From assembly GCF_000317285.1 (NCBI RefSeq), contig NZ_AJLN01000109.1, forward strand, positions 1 through 55,770: a DNA stretch of 55,770 nucleotides, written 5' to 3'. The position numbers and the translations under genes are program-made. The DNA comes from Chlorogloeopsis fritschii PCC 6912. Lineage in GTDB: Bacteria; Cyanobacteriota; Cyanobacteriia; Cyanobacteriales; Nostocaceae. Below the pieces are notes generated by a model that saw only the letters and a program-made list of their open reading frames with translations, did no database searches and was not told the DNA's origin. This document shows, in pieces, positions 46,087 to 54,782 of the stretch; the stretch's first letter is position 1, and each line of letters opens with the position of its first letter.

Positions 46087-46174
46087 TTGAGTAAAAATAA
46101 AGAAAAGGCTAACTACTAATGACTGTTCACCATTAATAATTAGCCAGAGCACCAGGAACGCTTACAAGAGGTAA

Positions 46175-46600
46175 TTAACAGTCATGGTCAACATCTATAC
46201 GGTCATACTGATATTTACCTCTAAATTTTTTATTGAAAAATCTACCAGCTGAACCAGTCTCCTGTAAATCTTGACACGTGTTTTTCTCTACTCCCGTGTA
46301 CTGAGATACCGTCTGACTGGGAAACTCAACTTGTAAAATTTTGTTACTGCCCTCATATCTAAGTGCATTCACCATCGGTGATTTCACCGGAAACACGGCA
46401 ATTGAATCTGCGAATGGGGGTTTAGCTTTTGCTTGAGCTACTATTTCATTCAAATATTGCAGTCCTTCAAAAGTCTCTACTGGCAAGGAAATCTCTAAAA
46501 ACTCTAGCTCTTTACCACCTAGATCTAGCAATAACTGTAAATTTCCTTGAGTATGAGCGATCGCTACTACATTGCTCAAGTCCAGCTTGGATAGTTTCAT
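46175..46600 (-). CDS. KTSC-domain protein
   Basis: A 141-residue protein. The C-terminal part ALRYEGSNKILQVEFPSQTVSQYTGV…QDLQETGSAGRFFNKKFRGKYQYDRID follows the KTSC pattern (beta strands, then L-x2-A/T-x-S-x-G-x-F/Y-F-N-x2-I/F). The domain was named after Lys-tRNA synthetase C-terminal linked proteins; function unknown, nucleic-acid contact suspected. The ATG at 46600 has GGAGAG 8 bp upstream. A LexA-type palindrome lies about 86 bp upstream (46686-46699). Confidence 0.78.
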   Translation of the reverse strand: MKLSKLDLSNVVAIAHTQGNLQLLLDLGGKELEFLEISLPVETFEGLQYLNEIVAQAKAKPPFADSIAVFPVKSPMVNALRYEGSNKILQVEFPSQTVSQYTGVEKNTCQDLQETGSAGRFFNKKFRGKYQYDRIDVDHDC

Positions 46601-46685
46601 CTGTTGCTCTCCTGTAGGCAAAAGAGGTGCTATTTACAAAATCGGGAGCGGTAATTTCTGGTGCCAAAGTCAATTTATTTATCAC

Positions 46686-46699
46686 AGTACATATGTACT
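46686..46699. promoter_or_regulatory. Candidate LexA box (AGTACATATGTACT)
   Basis: A perfect 14-bp palindrome that fits the cyanobacterial LexA/SOS consensus RGTACNNNDGTWCB at every position. It overlaps A+T-rich, -10-like sequence on the minus strand in front of the KTSC gene. Binding is inferred. Confidence 0.5.
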
Positions 46700-46739
46700 A
46701 TATAAGTAATCGGAAGTCAAGTGTTATGGAGAAAAAATT

Positions 46740-46875
46740 TAAATAATGTAAAAGGGGCTGGGTATCGGGGATTGGGGAGCGGGAAGAAGATGCGGGGACA
46801 AGGTGACGCGGGGACACGGGGAATCATGATTCACGTTCTTGCCCCCGTTCCCTGTCACCTGTCACCTGTTCCCTA
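46740..46875. repeat. Heptamer-like run and 35-nt palindromic repeat
   Basis: GGGGATTGGGGAGCGGG and similar words are followed by a 35-nt block at 46811-46845 that matches 22978-23012 with two differences, then CCCTGTCACCTG repeats that reach the YjbQ stop codon. Confidence 0.55.
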
Positions 46876-46879
46876 GTCC

Positions 46880-47296
46880 CTAATCCCCATATACAGTTAC
46901 TACGATTTGGCGTTGACGGGGTTTGATGTCGCATTCTAAGTGAAAAATTTGCTGCCAAGTACCCGAAATTAACCTGCTATCACGAATAGGAACCGTAATT
47001 TCTGGCCCTAACCAGGTAGCTTGCAAGTGAGAATGTCCGTTACCGTCGTGCCAAGTTTGCTCGTGTCCGTATTCCCGGCTGGGAGGAATCAACTTGTTGA
47101 GGAGTTGTGGCAAGTCTTTTTGTAATCCCGGTTCAAATTCAATTGTGCCAATTGCTGCTGTACTACCAACATTAAATACATTCACCATACCAGCCTTGAT
47201 ACCAGATTTTTTGATGATTTGACTGACTTTATCAGTCAGATCGTGCATATCACCATGGCCTTTAGTAGAAATCGTAATTTGCTCTTGATAAACCAT
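46880..47296 (-). CDS. YjbQ/UPF0047 family protein
   Basis: A 138-residue protein of the YjbQ family: VNVFNVGSTAAIGTIEFEPGL, the H-x-H segment DGNGHSHLQATWLGPEITVPI and the end GTWQQIFHLECD. The family is annotated as secondary thiamine-phosphate synthase because some members rescue thiE mutants; the true role is uncertain. Length and motifs are normal. Confidence 0.93.
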   Translation of the reverse strand: MVYQEQITISTKGHGDMHDLTDKVSQIIKKSGIKAGMVNVFNVGSTAAIGTIEFEPGLQKDLPQLLNKLIPPSREYGHEQTWHDGNGHSHLQATWLGPEITVPIRDSRLISGTWQQIFHLECDIKPRQRQIVVTVYGD

Positions 47297-47389
47297 ATTG
47301 TCTAGCGATTATTGATTTACGTTGCTACCAAAATAGTGCCATTTGCTGACTTTAGTGCGAAGACAACTGGTGTGTTGAGTGCGATCGCA

Positions 47390-48406
47390 TCAAGCTGGAA
47401 TCATATGATGACGATTTGTTAGCTCAGATTTGTTAACTTCACCAATTAATGAGGGGTGATAACTCAACCAGTAAGCAGACTTAAAGTAACCTGGTTCCAT
47501 TTGCATCAGAGGAAGATTATGCTTTTGCAACACGCCTTGAATTCGCTCAAATGCTTCTGGAAGTCGGTTAAAGGGAATATTCGGAAAAGCATGGTGAACG
47601 GCATGATAGTTCAAACCACCCATCAACCATCCAGCTAAGGAACTAGTCTTGAGATTGCGACAAGCATAGAGCTGCGTCAGTTGATGACTTGTAAACTTGC
47701 CCCAAAGAGCATAGTGTTCCAAGTGATCGCGTGTCTGTCCTATTGCTCCCATGACGCGTTCTAAAATTAACCAAAATAACAAGTAGCGTAGCAATTCTCC
47801 TTGAGAAATAACTATAGTCAGCAGAACACCGTTGATCAGAAGCATACCTGTGACATCAATCAGCAGTTGTCGGCGTATACGAGGCACTAACTTCTGGAAG
47901 TGTAGAGCTTGAATAAATGTTTTAAAAATCATCCCAAATCCGCCCAGTAAAAAAATATCGCAGATCCATTGATGTTGCACATACCATTGCAACAGAGGAT
48001 GAGCTTGCTGGTACTCTTGCCAAGTCCACTGAACTCGTTCTGGATCTCTTAGATCAATTCCATTCCAGCCATGATGCAAGCGGTGTATTTCTGAATAGAG
48101 ACTGTAAGGCCAAAACATTGGCCAGGTTATCAACCGAGGTATTACAGAATCAAACCACGTCCATCCTGTCAAGGTTCGATGAATCGTATCATGGGTACAG
48201 ATGAACCAGAAAGCATAGAAAACTCCAGCCAATGCTGTTAGACTCACAAACAAAATTGTGTTCGATACTGACCAAGCTAATGTCACTAAACTGAGGAATA
48301 TCAAACCAATTACACTGAAGCGTAGTAGCCCTGCCCAAGCATTCACCCGGTGTAAATCTGCGGTGACTTGCTGTAACTCTTGGGAGAGACTAATCGTCGA
48401 AGTCAT
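47390..48406 (-). CDS. Membrane fatty-acid-desaturase-family protein
   Basis: A 338-residue integral membrane di-iron protein with three histidine boxes: H72-D-T-I-H76, H108-R-L-H-H112 and Y-H-A-V-H-H near residue 275, and hydrophobic pairs at about 28-68 and 185-220. The fold introduces double bonds or hydroxyl groups into acyl chains or carotenoids; which one cannot be said. The ATG at 48406 (MTSTISLSQE) is preferred to starts 15-27 bp upstream. Two possible small RNA elements lie upstream. Confidence 0.9.
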   Translation of the reverse strand: MTSTISLSQELQQVTADLHRVNAWAGLLRFSVIGLIFLSLVTLAWSVSNTILFVSLTALAGVFYAFWFICTHDTIHRTLTGWTWFDSVIPRLITWPMFWPYSLYSEIHRLHHGWNGIDLRDPERVQWTWQEYQQAHPLLQWYVQHQWICDIFLLGGFGMIFKTFIQALHFQKLVPRIRRQLLIDVTGMLLINGVLLTIVISQGELLRYLLFWLILERVMGAIGQTRDHLEHYALWGKFTSHQLTQLYACRNLKTSSLAGWLMGGLNYHAVHHAFPNIPFNRLPEAFERIQGVLQKHNLPLMQMEPGYFKSAYWLSYHPSLIGEVNKSELTNRHHMIPA

Positions 48407-48661
48407 GGTGCGATCGCCCATAACCCACCCCACCTAAAATTGTAACCTAAGTTACTTTTAGCTTAACTCTTGAAATAAATATTGCTATGTTGCGATTCTA
48501 AAATAATTTATAAACAAAATTAGTAGCTAATTGCTAATAAGTAATTACCCTTCTGACTATTAGCAATTAGCTATTAGCAATTTTTCCCAATCGTATTTTG
48601 TCTCTATTACTGAGAATAAGTACAAATTCCCATAAAAATTGGGAATGACAATGAATAAATT

Positions 48662-48752
48662 AATCCGGATACAGTGCTTAGAATCAAGGATAAAGAAATG
48701 GTAGATACACCCGAATTTGTAGCCTTCAGCCTCTGGCTGGGGGCTTTATTAT
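48662..48752 (+). ncRNA. Candidate small RNA, tandem copy 1
   Basis: Shares with the next element GGATA…AAATGGTAGATNCACCC and a terminal hairpin (AGCC..CAGCC-TCT-GGCTG..GGCT) followed by T-rich sequence, 158 bp before the equivalent position of copy 2. No open frame. The hairpin plus T-run suggests a short transcript end. Transcription is not proven. Confidence 0.4.
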
Positions 48753-48820
48753 AACATATTAAAAATTTTAATACTCTCTATCTTTGTAGAGATGAAAATT
48801 TTTGATTCATAATTAAATTT

Positions 48821-48907
48821 TTCCGGATGCTGAAATCAGCATTGCGGATACATAAATGGTAGATGCACCCTAATTGCTGCCCTCAGTCTTTAGCTGGGGG
48901 TTTTTTC
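48821..48907 (+). ncRNA. Candidate small RNA, tandem copy 2
   Basis: Begins with the perfect hairpin ATGCTGA-AA-TCAGCAT, then GCGGATACATAAATGGTAGATG-CACCC split over the shared core, and ends with a CCCTCAG / CTGGGGG hairpin followed by six T residues. Same order and same strand as copy 1. Tandem arrays of short RNAs are known in heterocystous cyanobacteria (NsiR1 near hetF), but identity with those cannot be claimed. Confidence 0.42.
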
Positions 48908-49105
48908 TATACGTTTTCAAATTACTAAGTAAAAATTTTATCAAACAGAATACCCTCCGGGAAGCCGTACCTACTTCTATCCGCTTCGCGTCTACAGGAG
49001 CCAGGAGTCAGAAGCCACAATAAATTCTTCATTTTAAATTAAGCATTATATTGCTTGTATTCCAGGCTGTAAGCTAAGACTAGCAAGAGTTATTTCACAC
49101 TGAAT

Positions 49106-49738
49106 TTATCGGAATATTGCTGGTAAAAAATTAGGAGCATACCACAATAAATAACCAATCAGTGTAAATACTAAGGTAGTTAATATTGTAAAGATGTAAC
49201 CAAAACACATTAGTAAACCATCTGATTCTATTGTTGCTACAGCTAACAGTAAAATACCGATGGTAGGGATGGGATTGGTAAGAGGAACTGGTGATATTAG
49301 CAACACTGCTAACCAAGAAATACAAAAGCCGTTGAAACGCCAAATAAAGCGATTATTAGCTATGCGCGTTAAACGTGGCCGAGTAATTTTTTCTAATATT
49401 TTGGTAACACGTTGCAGATTTTGCAGCAGAACTTGTGCAAAAGTACGAGGAAATTTATACCTAGAAATTTTTTTGGGTAGCCAAGGCGATCGCCTTCCTA
49501 ACATCATTTGCATTGATAGTAACAAGCAAGCGCCACCAAAAGGGCCTGTTAATCCTGGTGGCATAGGAAACAAAAAGGGTAAAACTAATAATGCAATCAC
49601 TAAGCTAAAGCCCCGCTCAGAGGTTTCTGCCAAAACATCTCCTATGCTCAACGGTTTATCGGCTAAACGTTGCAGCAGTAACTTGATATCTTGAGAAAAT
49701 CTCAGATGAATTTGGCGTGGTGGGATTTTAGTGGTCAC
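49106..49738 (-). CDS. ExoD family membrane protein
   Basis: A 210-residue polytopic protein with LSIGDVLAETSERGFSLVIALLVLPFLFPMPPG and GRRSPWLPKKI, the ExoD signature, and four to five hydrophobic segments. ExoD was first linked to exopolysaccharide synthesis and alkali tolerance in rhizobia; the mechanism is unknown. Nothing unusual in length or context. Confidence 0.9.
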   Translation of the reverse strand: MTTKIPPRQIHLRFSQDIKLLLQRLADKPLSIGDVLAETSERGFSLVIALLVLPFLFPMPPGLTGPFGGACLLLSMQMMLGRRSPWLPKKISRYKFPRTFAQVLLQNLQRVTKILEKITRPRLTRIANNRFIWRFNGFCISWLAVLLISPVPLTNPIPTIGILLLAVATIESDGLLMCFGYIFTILTTLVFTLIGYLLWYAPNFLPAIFR

Positions 49739-49827
49739 AATATCCTGTGTTAATAACTAAAATAAGTTCAATTTGATTATTAAAATATCAGATTGCGATT
49801 TATTCCAAGCTAAGTTTTAGTGAATAT

Positions 49828-50760
49828 TCAAAAATAATCACCAGAAATCCCTGGGTTTCCATCTTTTTTGACTGTTGTTGATTTGATGGGGACAAATACA
49901 GCTAAAGCTTGAGGAATAACGCGGAAATGGGCAGGCGTGTAAGTTGTAATTTCACCATCGGTATTAATAGGACGTGGCTTACGGGTGTAAACTTCAATTT
50001 CTTGACCGTGGAGGGCGCGGACATTAGATTGATGAATGTGTCGCCCTTGTCGCATTGCAGGTAACAAAAGAATAATTTCCCACCAATGCTTAATCTCTAA
50101 ACTGTATAAATCCAGTCTTTGGTCATCGATAGTAGCATCGGGAGCTACTGCCATACCACCACCATAATAGCGACCGTTTCCAACAGCAATTTGCACTGTT
50201 TTCACGCGTATCGATTTGTTATTCAGACGAATCTCTGCACTAAAAGGTCGAGATTCAAAAATTACTTGTAGAGCAGTAAAAGCATAAGCAAATACTCCCC
50301 AACGACGCTTAACTTCTTTAGTAAGTCGCTGAGTTATTTTTACACTCAGTCCCAAACTAGCAACATTGAAAAAGTGCTTGCCGTTTACCCATCCCAAGTC
50401 GATGTGTCGTAACTCACCCTGAGCTATCACTTTGCTAGCTTCAGGTAAGGAGTTTGGTATTCCTAAAGTTCTTGCCAAATCATTGGCAGTTCCTAAAGGT
50501 AAGATTCCCAACGGTAAATTAGTCTCTATCAATGTGTCTACTGCCGCATTGAGGCTACCATCCCCACCACCAATAATTACCAAATCAACTTGATGTTGGT
50601 ATCTGCGAATCACTTCTGAAAAATCTTCAGGTTTTTTTGTGGATGCTGCAATGATCTCGAAACCTTGCTGCACAAGACAACTTATCACTTCTGGTAGACG
50701 CTTTTGCCCTTGACGAGATTGAGAATTTACTAATAGCAGTGCACGCTGACTCATGGGCAT
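49828..50760 (-). CDS. Diacylglycerol/lipid kinase family protein (YegS-like)
   Basis: A 310-residue protein with the kinase loop IIGGGDGSLNAAVD (about 62-75) and LPLGTANDLARTLGIP, plus GNGRYYGGGMAVAPDA and the terminal INTDGE catalytic block. It phosphorylates a lipid hydroxyl with ATP; the exact lipid is unknown. ATG at 50760 or 50754 are equally possible. Confidence 0.92.
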   Translation of the reverse strand: MPMSQRALLLVNSQSRQGQKRLPEVISCLVQQGFEIIAASTKKPEDFSEVIRRYQHQVDLVIIGGGDGSLNAAVDTLIETNLPLGILPLGTANDLARTLGIPNSLPEASKVIAQGELRHIDLGWVNGKHFFNVASLGLSVKITQRLTKEVKRRWGVFAYAFTALQVIFESRPFSAEIRLNNKSIRVKTVQIAVGNGRYYGGGMAVAPDATIDDQRLDLYSLEIKHWWEIILLLPAMRQGRHIHQSNVRALHGQEIEVYTRKPRPINTDGEITTYTPAHFRVIPQALAVFVPIKSTTVKKDGNPGISGDYF

Positions 50761-51482
50761 TACTCTATTATCATTTATACATGAAATTATTTAGATAATA
50801 CTTACACTTAATTCAAAAATTTTCTATACTGTGCATATTTGGTAAAAAGCTTATTATTAATTTATTTTCTCTAAGATGATTATATCGGTTTCTAATTAAT
50901 TTTTAGATTGTGCTTGATGTAGCTTTATATTGCTAGCTAAGAGTAAGTTTTACATAGAAAATGATTGCATTACTTAAGATATGATTGTGAATATAAAACC
51001 TGTATTTAAAATACAGACATTTATTTTAATATTATAATACAAATTCAAAGTGATATTTTTAATTACTAGAAACATATATAAAATATATACTATCTAAAAT
51101 TTCAATTGTTTGAGTTTTGAATAGAGAACCAAGATTTTTATATGTCAACTATTTATAGTTAGATATTAAATTGTTTATTACTCTAAAAGCACTATGATTG
51201 TGATTAGTGAACGCAGTCGGTTTGAAAAAGACTGATAGGAATACTTACTTTTGGGGCGTTTTGTTTGAAAATAGAGTGAGAGCAAGAGGTATGATGCAGT
51301 GGCTTCTTTACACCAGAGGTTTTCCCGGAGGGTAAGTAGCCGAAGCAGCGCGTCTAAGCTCCCTTTCCCAATCCTCAATAGCCAAGTGCGATCGCATAGT
51401 TTCGTCATCTGCCTGAAAAAGGGCAAAGCTGGAATGATAAGCTAAACAATGAAATAAAAAAGAGTTTAGGATGAATTGTTAA
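50761..51482. other. Spacer upstream of hemE
   Basis: About 720 bp; the first 400 bp are very A+T-rich, the rest carries a short palindromic repeat (CCCGGAGGG…GCGCGTCTAAGC, about 51325-51360). The 82-codon minus-strand frame here does not look coding. Confidence 0.55.
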
Positions 51483-52538
51483 ATGGGTATTTCCTCAAAC
51501 GATCCCCTACTCCTGAGGGCAGCTCGTGGTGAAGTTGTAGATCGTCCGCCTGTATGGATGATGCGGCAAGCGGGACGATATATGAAAGCTTATCGAGATT
51601 TACGGGAGAAATACCCTTCTTTTCGCGAACGCTCAGAAATACCGGAAGTCGCGATTGAAGTTTCCTTGCAGCCGTGGAGAGCTTTTCAACCAGACGGTGT
51701 GATTTTATTTTCTGACATCGTTACGCCACTGCCTGGTTTGGGCATTGACATGGATATTGCTGAAGGCAAGGGGCCGATAATTTATTCTCCCATCCGCACG
51801 CAGGAACAAATTGAGAATCTGCGTACCTTTGAACCAGAAGAGTCTTTGCCGTTTATCAAAACCATTTTGCAGGCGTTGCGCCAAGAAGTGGGCAACAAAT
51901 CAACGGTATTGGGATTTGTTGGTGCGCCGTGGACTTTAGCCGCTTATGCCGTAGAAGGAAAAGGTTCCAAAACCTATTCTGTAATTAAAAATATGGCGTT
52001 TTCGCAGCCAGCGATACTGGATCAACTGTTAACCAAACTAGCAGACGCGATCGCTACCTACGTCCGCTACCAAATTGACTGTGGCGCTCAAGTTGTACAA
52101 ATGTTTGATTCTTGGGCGGGGCAGTTGAGTCCTCAAGATTATGAGATTTTTGCTTTACCTTATCAAAAGCGGGTGTTTGAGCAAGTCAAAGCAACTCATC
52201 CCGATACACCCCTAATTTTATTAGTTAGCGGTAGCGCGGGCTTGCTAGAAAGAATGGCACAATCCGGTGCAGATGTGCTTACTATAGACTGGACAGTCGA
52301 TATGGCAGATGCACGGGCAAGATTGGGCAAACACGTCAAAGTGCAAGGAAATCTCGATCCTGGTGTACTATTCGGCTCCAAAGAATTTATTCGCGATCGC
52401 ATTCTGGATACAGTTCGCAAAGCTGGTAACAGAGGACACATTCTCAACCTCGGACATGGTGTTCTCCCAGAAACTCCAGAAGAAAATGTGGCTTTCTTTT
52501 TTGAAACTGCTAAAGGGCTGAATGCCGCAGTTGTTTGA
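51483..52538 (+). CDS. hemE: Uroporphyrinogen decarboxylase
   Basis: Converts uroporphyrinogen III to coproporphyrinogen III in haem and chlorophyll synthesis. 351 residues with the two family signatures [13 protein letters not shown] (22-34) and [20 protein letters not shown] (about 142-161), and the catalytic Asp in FSDIVTPL. Length normal; likely essential, single gene with its own promoter. Confidence 0.97.
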   Translation: MGISSNDPLLLRAARGEVVDRPPVWMMRQAGRYMKAYRDLREKYPSFRERSEIPEVAIEVSLQPWRAFQPDGVILFSDIVTPLPGLGIDMDIAEGKGPIIYSPIRTQEQIENLRTFEPEESLPFIKTILQALRQEVGNKSTVLGFVGAPWTLAAYAVEGKGSKTYSVIKNMAFSQPAILDQLLTKLADAIATYVRYQIDCGAQVVQMFDSWAGQLSPQDYEIFALPYQKRVFEQVKATHPDTPLILLVSGSAGLLERMAQSGADVLTIDWTVDMADARARLGKHVKVQGNLDPGVLFGSKEFIRDRILDTVRKAGNRGHILNLGHGVLPETPEENVAFFFETAKGLNAAVV

Positions 52539-52598
52539 TGAGTTATAAGTTGTTGGTTGTTGGAAGACGGCAGCTATGCTGGAGGCAGCCAAAATCCA

Positions 52599-52711
52599 AC
52601 ACCCTAGAAGGGTGTCGCTATACTAACAAAGGCTGCCTCCGCAGCCTGTAAAGATTTCAGCCCACGCAGGTGGGCTTTGTTTGTTTAGCCCCAGGCTTCC
52701 AGCCTGTGGGC
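52599..52711. repeat. Four consecutive small hairpins after hemE
   Basis: ACACCC-TAGAA-GGGTGT (52599-52615), AGGCTGC-CTCC-GCAGCCT (52630-52647), AGCCCAC-GCAG-GTGGGCT (52659-52676) and GCCCCAGGCT-TCC-AGCCTGTGGGC (52688-52711). The first two recur at 6610-6657, so this is a dispersed repeat; it may also stop hemE transcription. Confidence 0.65.
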
Positions 52712-52742
52712 GTTTCTACCAACCACTAACCACTAACTACCT

Positions 52743-53702
52743 ATGAGCCAAAAACGCATTTTAGTCACTGGTGCCAGTGGCTGTATCGGGCACTACATCA
52801 GTGAAGCTTTGATTCAAGAAACGAATCACGAGTTATATTTACTGGTTAGAAATCCTCAAAAATTACAAGTTGACACTCAAGTACGTCCTGGTATTACTGT
52901 CTTGCAAGGTGATATGCAGGAAATTGGGCAGCTTGCCGACTTGTTGAAAACAATAGATACTGCTGTGCTAACGGCAACTGCCTGGGGTGGTGCAGCTACA
53001 TTTGATATTAATGTCACTAAAACATTAGAGTTACTCAGTTATCTAGATCCGGATCGGTGCGAACAAGTTATTTATTTTTCCACCGCTAGCGTTTTAGACT
53101 ACAACAGTCAACCACTCAAAGAAGCAGGGGAAATCGGAACAGATTACATTAGTTCCAAGTATGAGTGTTTGATGCGGTTATCAAAATTAGCGATCGCACC
53201 TAAAGTTACTGAAGTTTTCCCTACTTTAGTTTTGGGTGGCGACAGTAATAAACCCTATTCGCACTCCACTTCAGGCATTCCCGAAATCGCAAAATATATA
53301 AATATAATTCGCTTTTTGCAAGCAGACGGTAGTTTTCACTTTATTCACGGCAGAGATATTGCTACTGTAGTGCGATATTTAATTGAAAATCCATTCCAAG
53401 AAAATGCACCACGCAAATTGGTTTTAGGACAAGCACAATTAACAGTGAACCAAGCTGTGGAAGAAGTTTGTGCTTATCTAGGCAAAAGAATTTACTTTCG
53501 CATCCCCCTGTCTTTATCATTAGCAAATTTAATAATTGCCGTATTTAATATCCGCATGGCAGCTTGGGATAGATTTTGCATGAACTATCGGCATTTTACA
53601 TATCAAAGTGTCATCAATCCCGCTAGCTTTGGATTACCTAATTACTGTGCCACTATTAGTGATGTTTTGAAGATTAGTGGTGTTAAAGGTGCTACTAATT
53701 GA
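52743..53702 (+). CDS. NAD(P)-dependent epimerase/dehydratase-like extended SDR
   Basis: A 319-residue extended SDR with ILVTGASGCIGHYISEALIQ (6-25), acidic D in TVLQGDM, FSTASVLDYN and Y-I-S-S-K (about 139-143) as the Tyr-Lys pair. Family members act on nucleotide sugars or carry out other reductions; the substrate is unknown. Gene debris starts directly at its stop codon. Confidence 0.9.
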   Translation: MSQKRILVTGASGCIGHYISEALIQETNHELYLLVRNPQKLQVDTQVRPGITVLQGDMQEIGQLADLLKTIDTAVLTATAWGGAATFDINVTKTLELLSYLDPDRCEQVIYFSTASVLDYNSQPLKEAGEIGTDYISSKYECLMRLSKLAIAPKVTEVFPTLVLGGDSNKPYSHSTSGIPEIAKYINIIRFLQADGSFHFIHGRDIATVVRYLIENPFQENAPRKLVLGQAQLTVNQAVEEVCAYLGKRIYFRIPLSLSLANLIIAVFNIRMAAWDRFCMNYRHFTYQSVINPASFGLPNYCATISDVLKISGVKGATN

Positions 53703-53799
53703 TACTTGGGGCTGGCTTAGACTCCACGATCAAAGTGAACGCTATCATCAACAAGCTACAAAGGCTTACCAACAAGCGATCGCACTGCCAATTAATTAA
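53701..53799 (+). pseudogene. C-terminal scrap of a TPR-like protein
   Basis: Frame DTWGWLRLHDQSERYHQQ…AYQQAIALPIN followed by TAA resembles the last helix pair of a tetratricopeptide protein, with no start codon; it begins inside the stop region of the SDR gene. It merges with the duplicated 90-bp segment 53777-53866. Confidence 0.4.
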
Positions 53800-54032
53800 A
53801 TCTCCTCAGTTTGCCAATCAGCAATGAATCTGCCGTCAGGGAGAGTCAGCTTTCTGTATCCAGCAACAGTCATTTTTCGTCTCATAATTTATTTTTTGTA
53901 TAAACTAATACATTTAAAAATAACCCACTCAATCTCTAGCCTACATCCTGCACGAAATGGGAAACTTGCCAGGCTTCAGCTCTGGCTACAACGAAGTTGA
54001 CTAAAGTTAAGTAGACTTTCTGTATTCCCGAC
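53703..54032. other. Debris region between SDR and coiled-coil genes
   Basis: Contains the TPR-like scrap, the duplicated segment and about 160 bp without recognisable content before the coiled-coil gene. Confidence 0.55.
53777..53866. repeat. 90-bp duplicate of the pentapeptide-gene 3' end
   Basis: Matches 55248-55336 with a single-base indel, including the last about 22 codons (GYRKLTLPDGRFIADWQTEEI) on the minus strand. It is a truncated copy; the similarity stops abruptly at CAGCAA. Confidence 0.85.
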
Positions 54033-54230
54033 ATGAAACAAGAAACACTTATTGCCTTATTTCGGGCATATTCACAAATACAACAAATAGCAGCAGAGTT
54101 ATACGCAGCAGCAGATATAGCACTAGAAAACAATGATTTTGACGATGCAAGCTTACTTGCTAGCAGAGCCGATAAAATTTATGAAGAGCTAGAAAATCTA
54201 GACATCTTGATTTCGGAATTGGAAGAATGA
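54033..54230 (+). CDS. Small helical protein of unknown function
   Basis: A 65-residue, acidic, Ala-rich protein predicted to be two helices (IALFRAYSQIQQIAAELYAAADIALENN and LASRADKIYEELENLDILISELEE). Its stop codon overlaps the start of the next small gene by 4 bp (ATGA), which suggests a real two-gene operon. Not recognised. Confidence 0.6.
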   Translation: MKQETLIALFRAYSQIQQIAAELYAAADIALENNDFDDASLLASRADKIYEELENLDILISELEE

Positions 54231-54415
54231 AAACAATCGAAGACTTAAAAACTCGTATTAAAGAACTAGGCAGGCAAGCAGCCGAGTATAGCCAACAAGC
54301 GGCACAAGCAAGCAAAACCAACCGTGAAAAAAGTAGAAGCCTAATGCAGCAAGCCAGAGAAGCAAGCAAACGCTATCAAATTCTTATCCAAGAGTTGAAA
54401 AGACTGCAAGGTTAA
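54227..54415 (+). CDS. Small basic coiled-coil protein
   Basis: A 62-residue, Lys/Gln/Ala-rich protein, continuous coiled coil by composition (LKTRIKELGRQAAEYSQQAAQA and onward). Overlaps the preceding acidic gene by 4 bp; the opposite charges of the two products suggest they may associate (inference). Not recognised. Confidence 0.6.
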   Translation: MKTIEDLKTRIKELGRQAAEYSQQAAQASKTNREKSRSLMQQAREASKRYQILIQELKRLQG

Positions 54416-54551
54416 ACACTGTTGTTGAGTTATCCTCCACCGAAGTCGCTTTGTGTCTGCATTGCTCAACCCAGGCTAAAAGAGAGGGCGATCTATGGCA
54501 CGTTTCTAAGCGATAAATAGCAGCTTTTTCGTGCTATCGCCGAAAAATCTC

Positions 54552-54776
54552 TTATTTTGATTCTGTGAGAGCATCAAGTTTGGCCAGTATTTTTAAGCCT
54601 TCTTCTGGATTGCTAGTTGCAGCCATTGCTTTAAATCTGGTATATGCATCAAATTCTGCTAGAGCGATGGTAGAAAGTTCTTCAATGAGCTTATTAACAC
54701 TTATTCCTCTAGCTTGAGCAAGTTCTTTTAATCTAGTGTGTTTTTCATCTGGTAAACGAATAGTTAAAGTAGCCAT
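54552..54776 (-). CDS. RHH-type antitoxin (partner of PIN toxin)
   Basis: A 74-residue protein with the Arc/CopG-type ribbon-helix-helix start MATLTIRLPDEKHTRLKELA and SVNKLIEELS. It begins 6 bp after the PIN gene stop on the same strand. It should bind and neutralise the PIN nuclease and repress the operon. The order toxin first, antitoxin second is less common. Confidence 0.8.
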   Translation of the reverse strand: MATLTIRLPDEKHTRLKELAQARGISVNKLIEELSTIALAEFDAYTRFKAMAATSNPEEGLKILAKLDALTESK

Positions 54777-54782
54777 TCTTGT

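Larger units (their letters stand above)
48407..49105. other. Spacer with possible tandem small RNA elements
   Basis: Contains a TATTAGCAATTAGC repeat cluster at about 48525-48585, two related terminator-ended elements at 48662-48752 and 48821-48907, and a short GGGAAGCCG…CGCGTCTA palindromic repeat at 48957-48995. Confidence 0.6.

Noticed and set aside
48662-48907. Identity with the NsiR1 small RNA array
   Set aside because: Layout is similar, but hetF is not adjacent and I cannot match the sequence from memory, so only a candidate sRNA call is made.
51178-51426. 82-codon minus-strand frame upstream of hemE
   Set aside because: Runs through a dispersed palindromic repeat and has no recognisable domain or ribosome-binding site.
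53797-53866. Second pentapeptide-repeat gene
   Set aside because: Only the last 22 codons of the gene at 55266-55520 are present, with no start.
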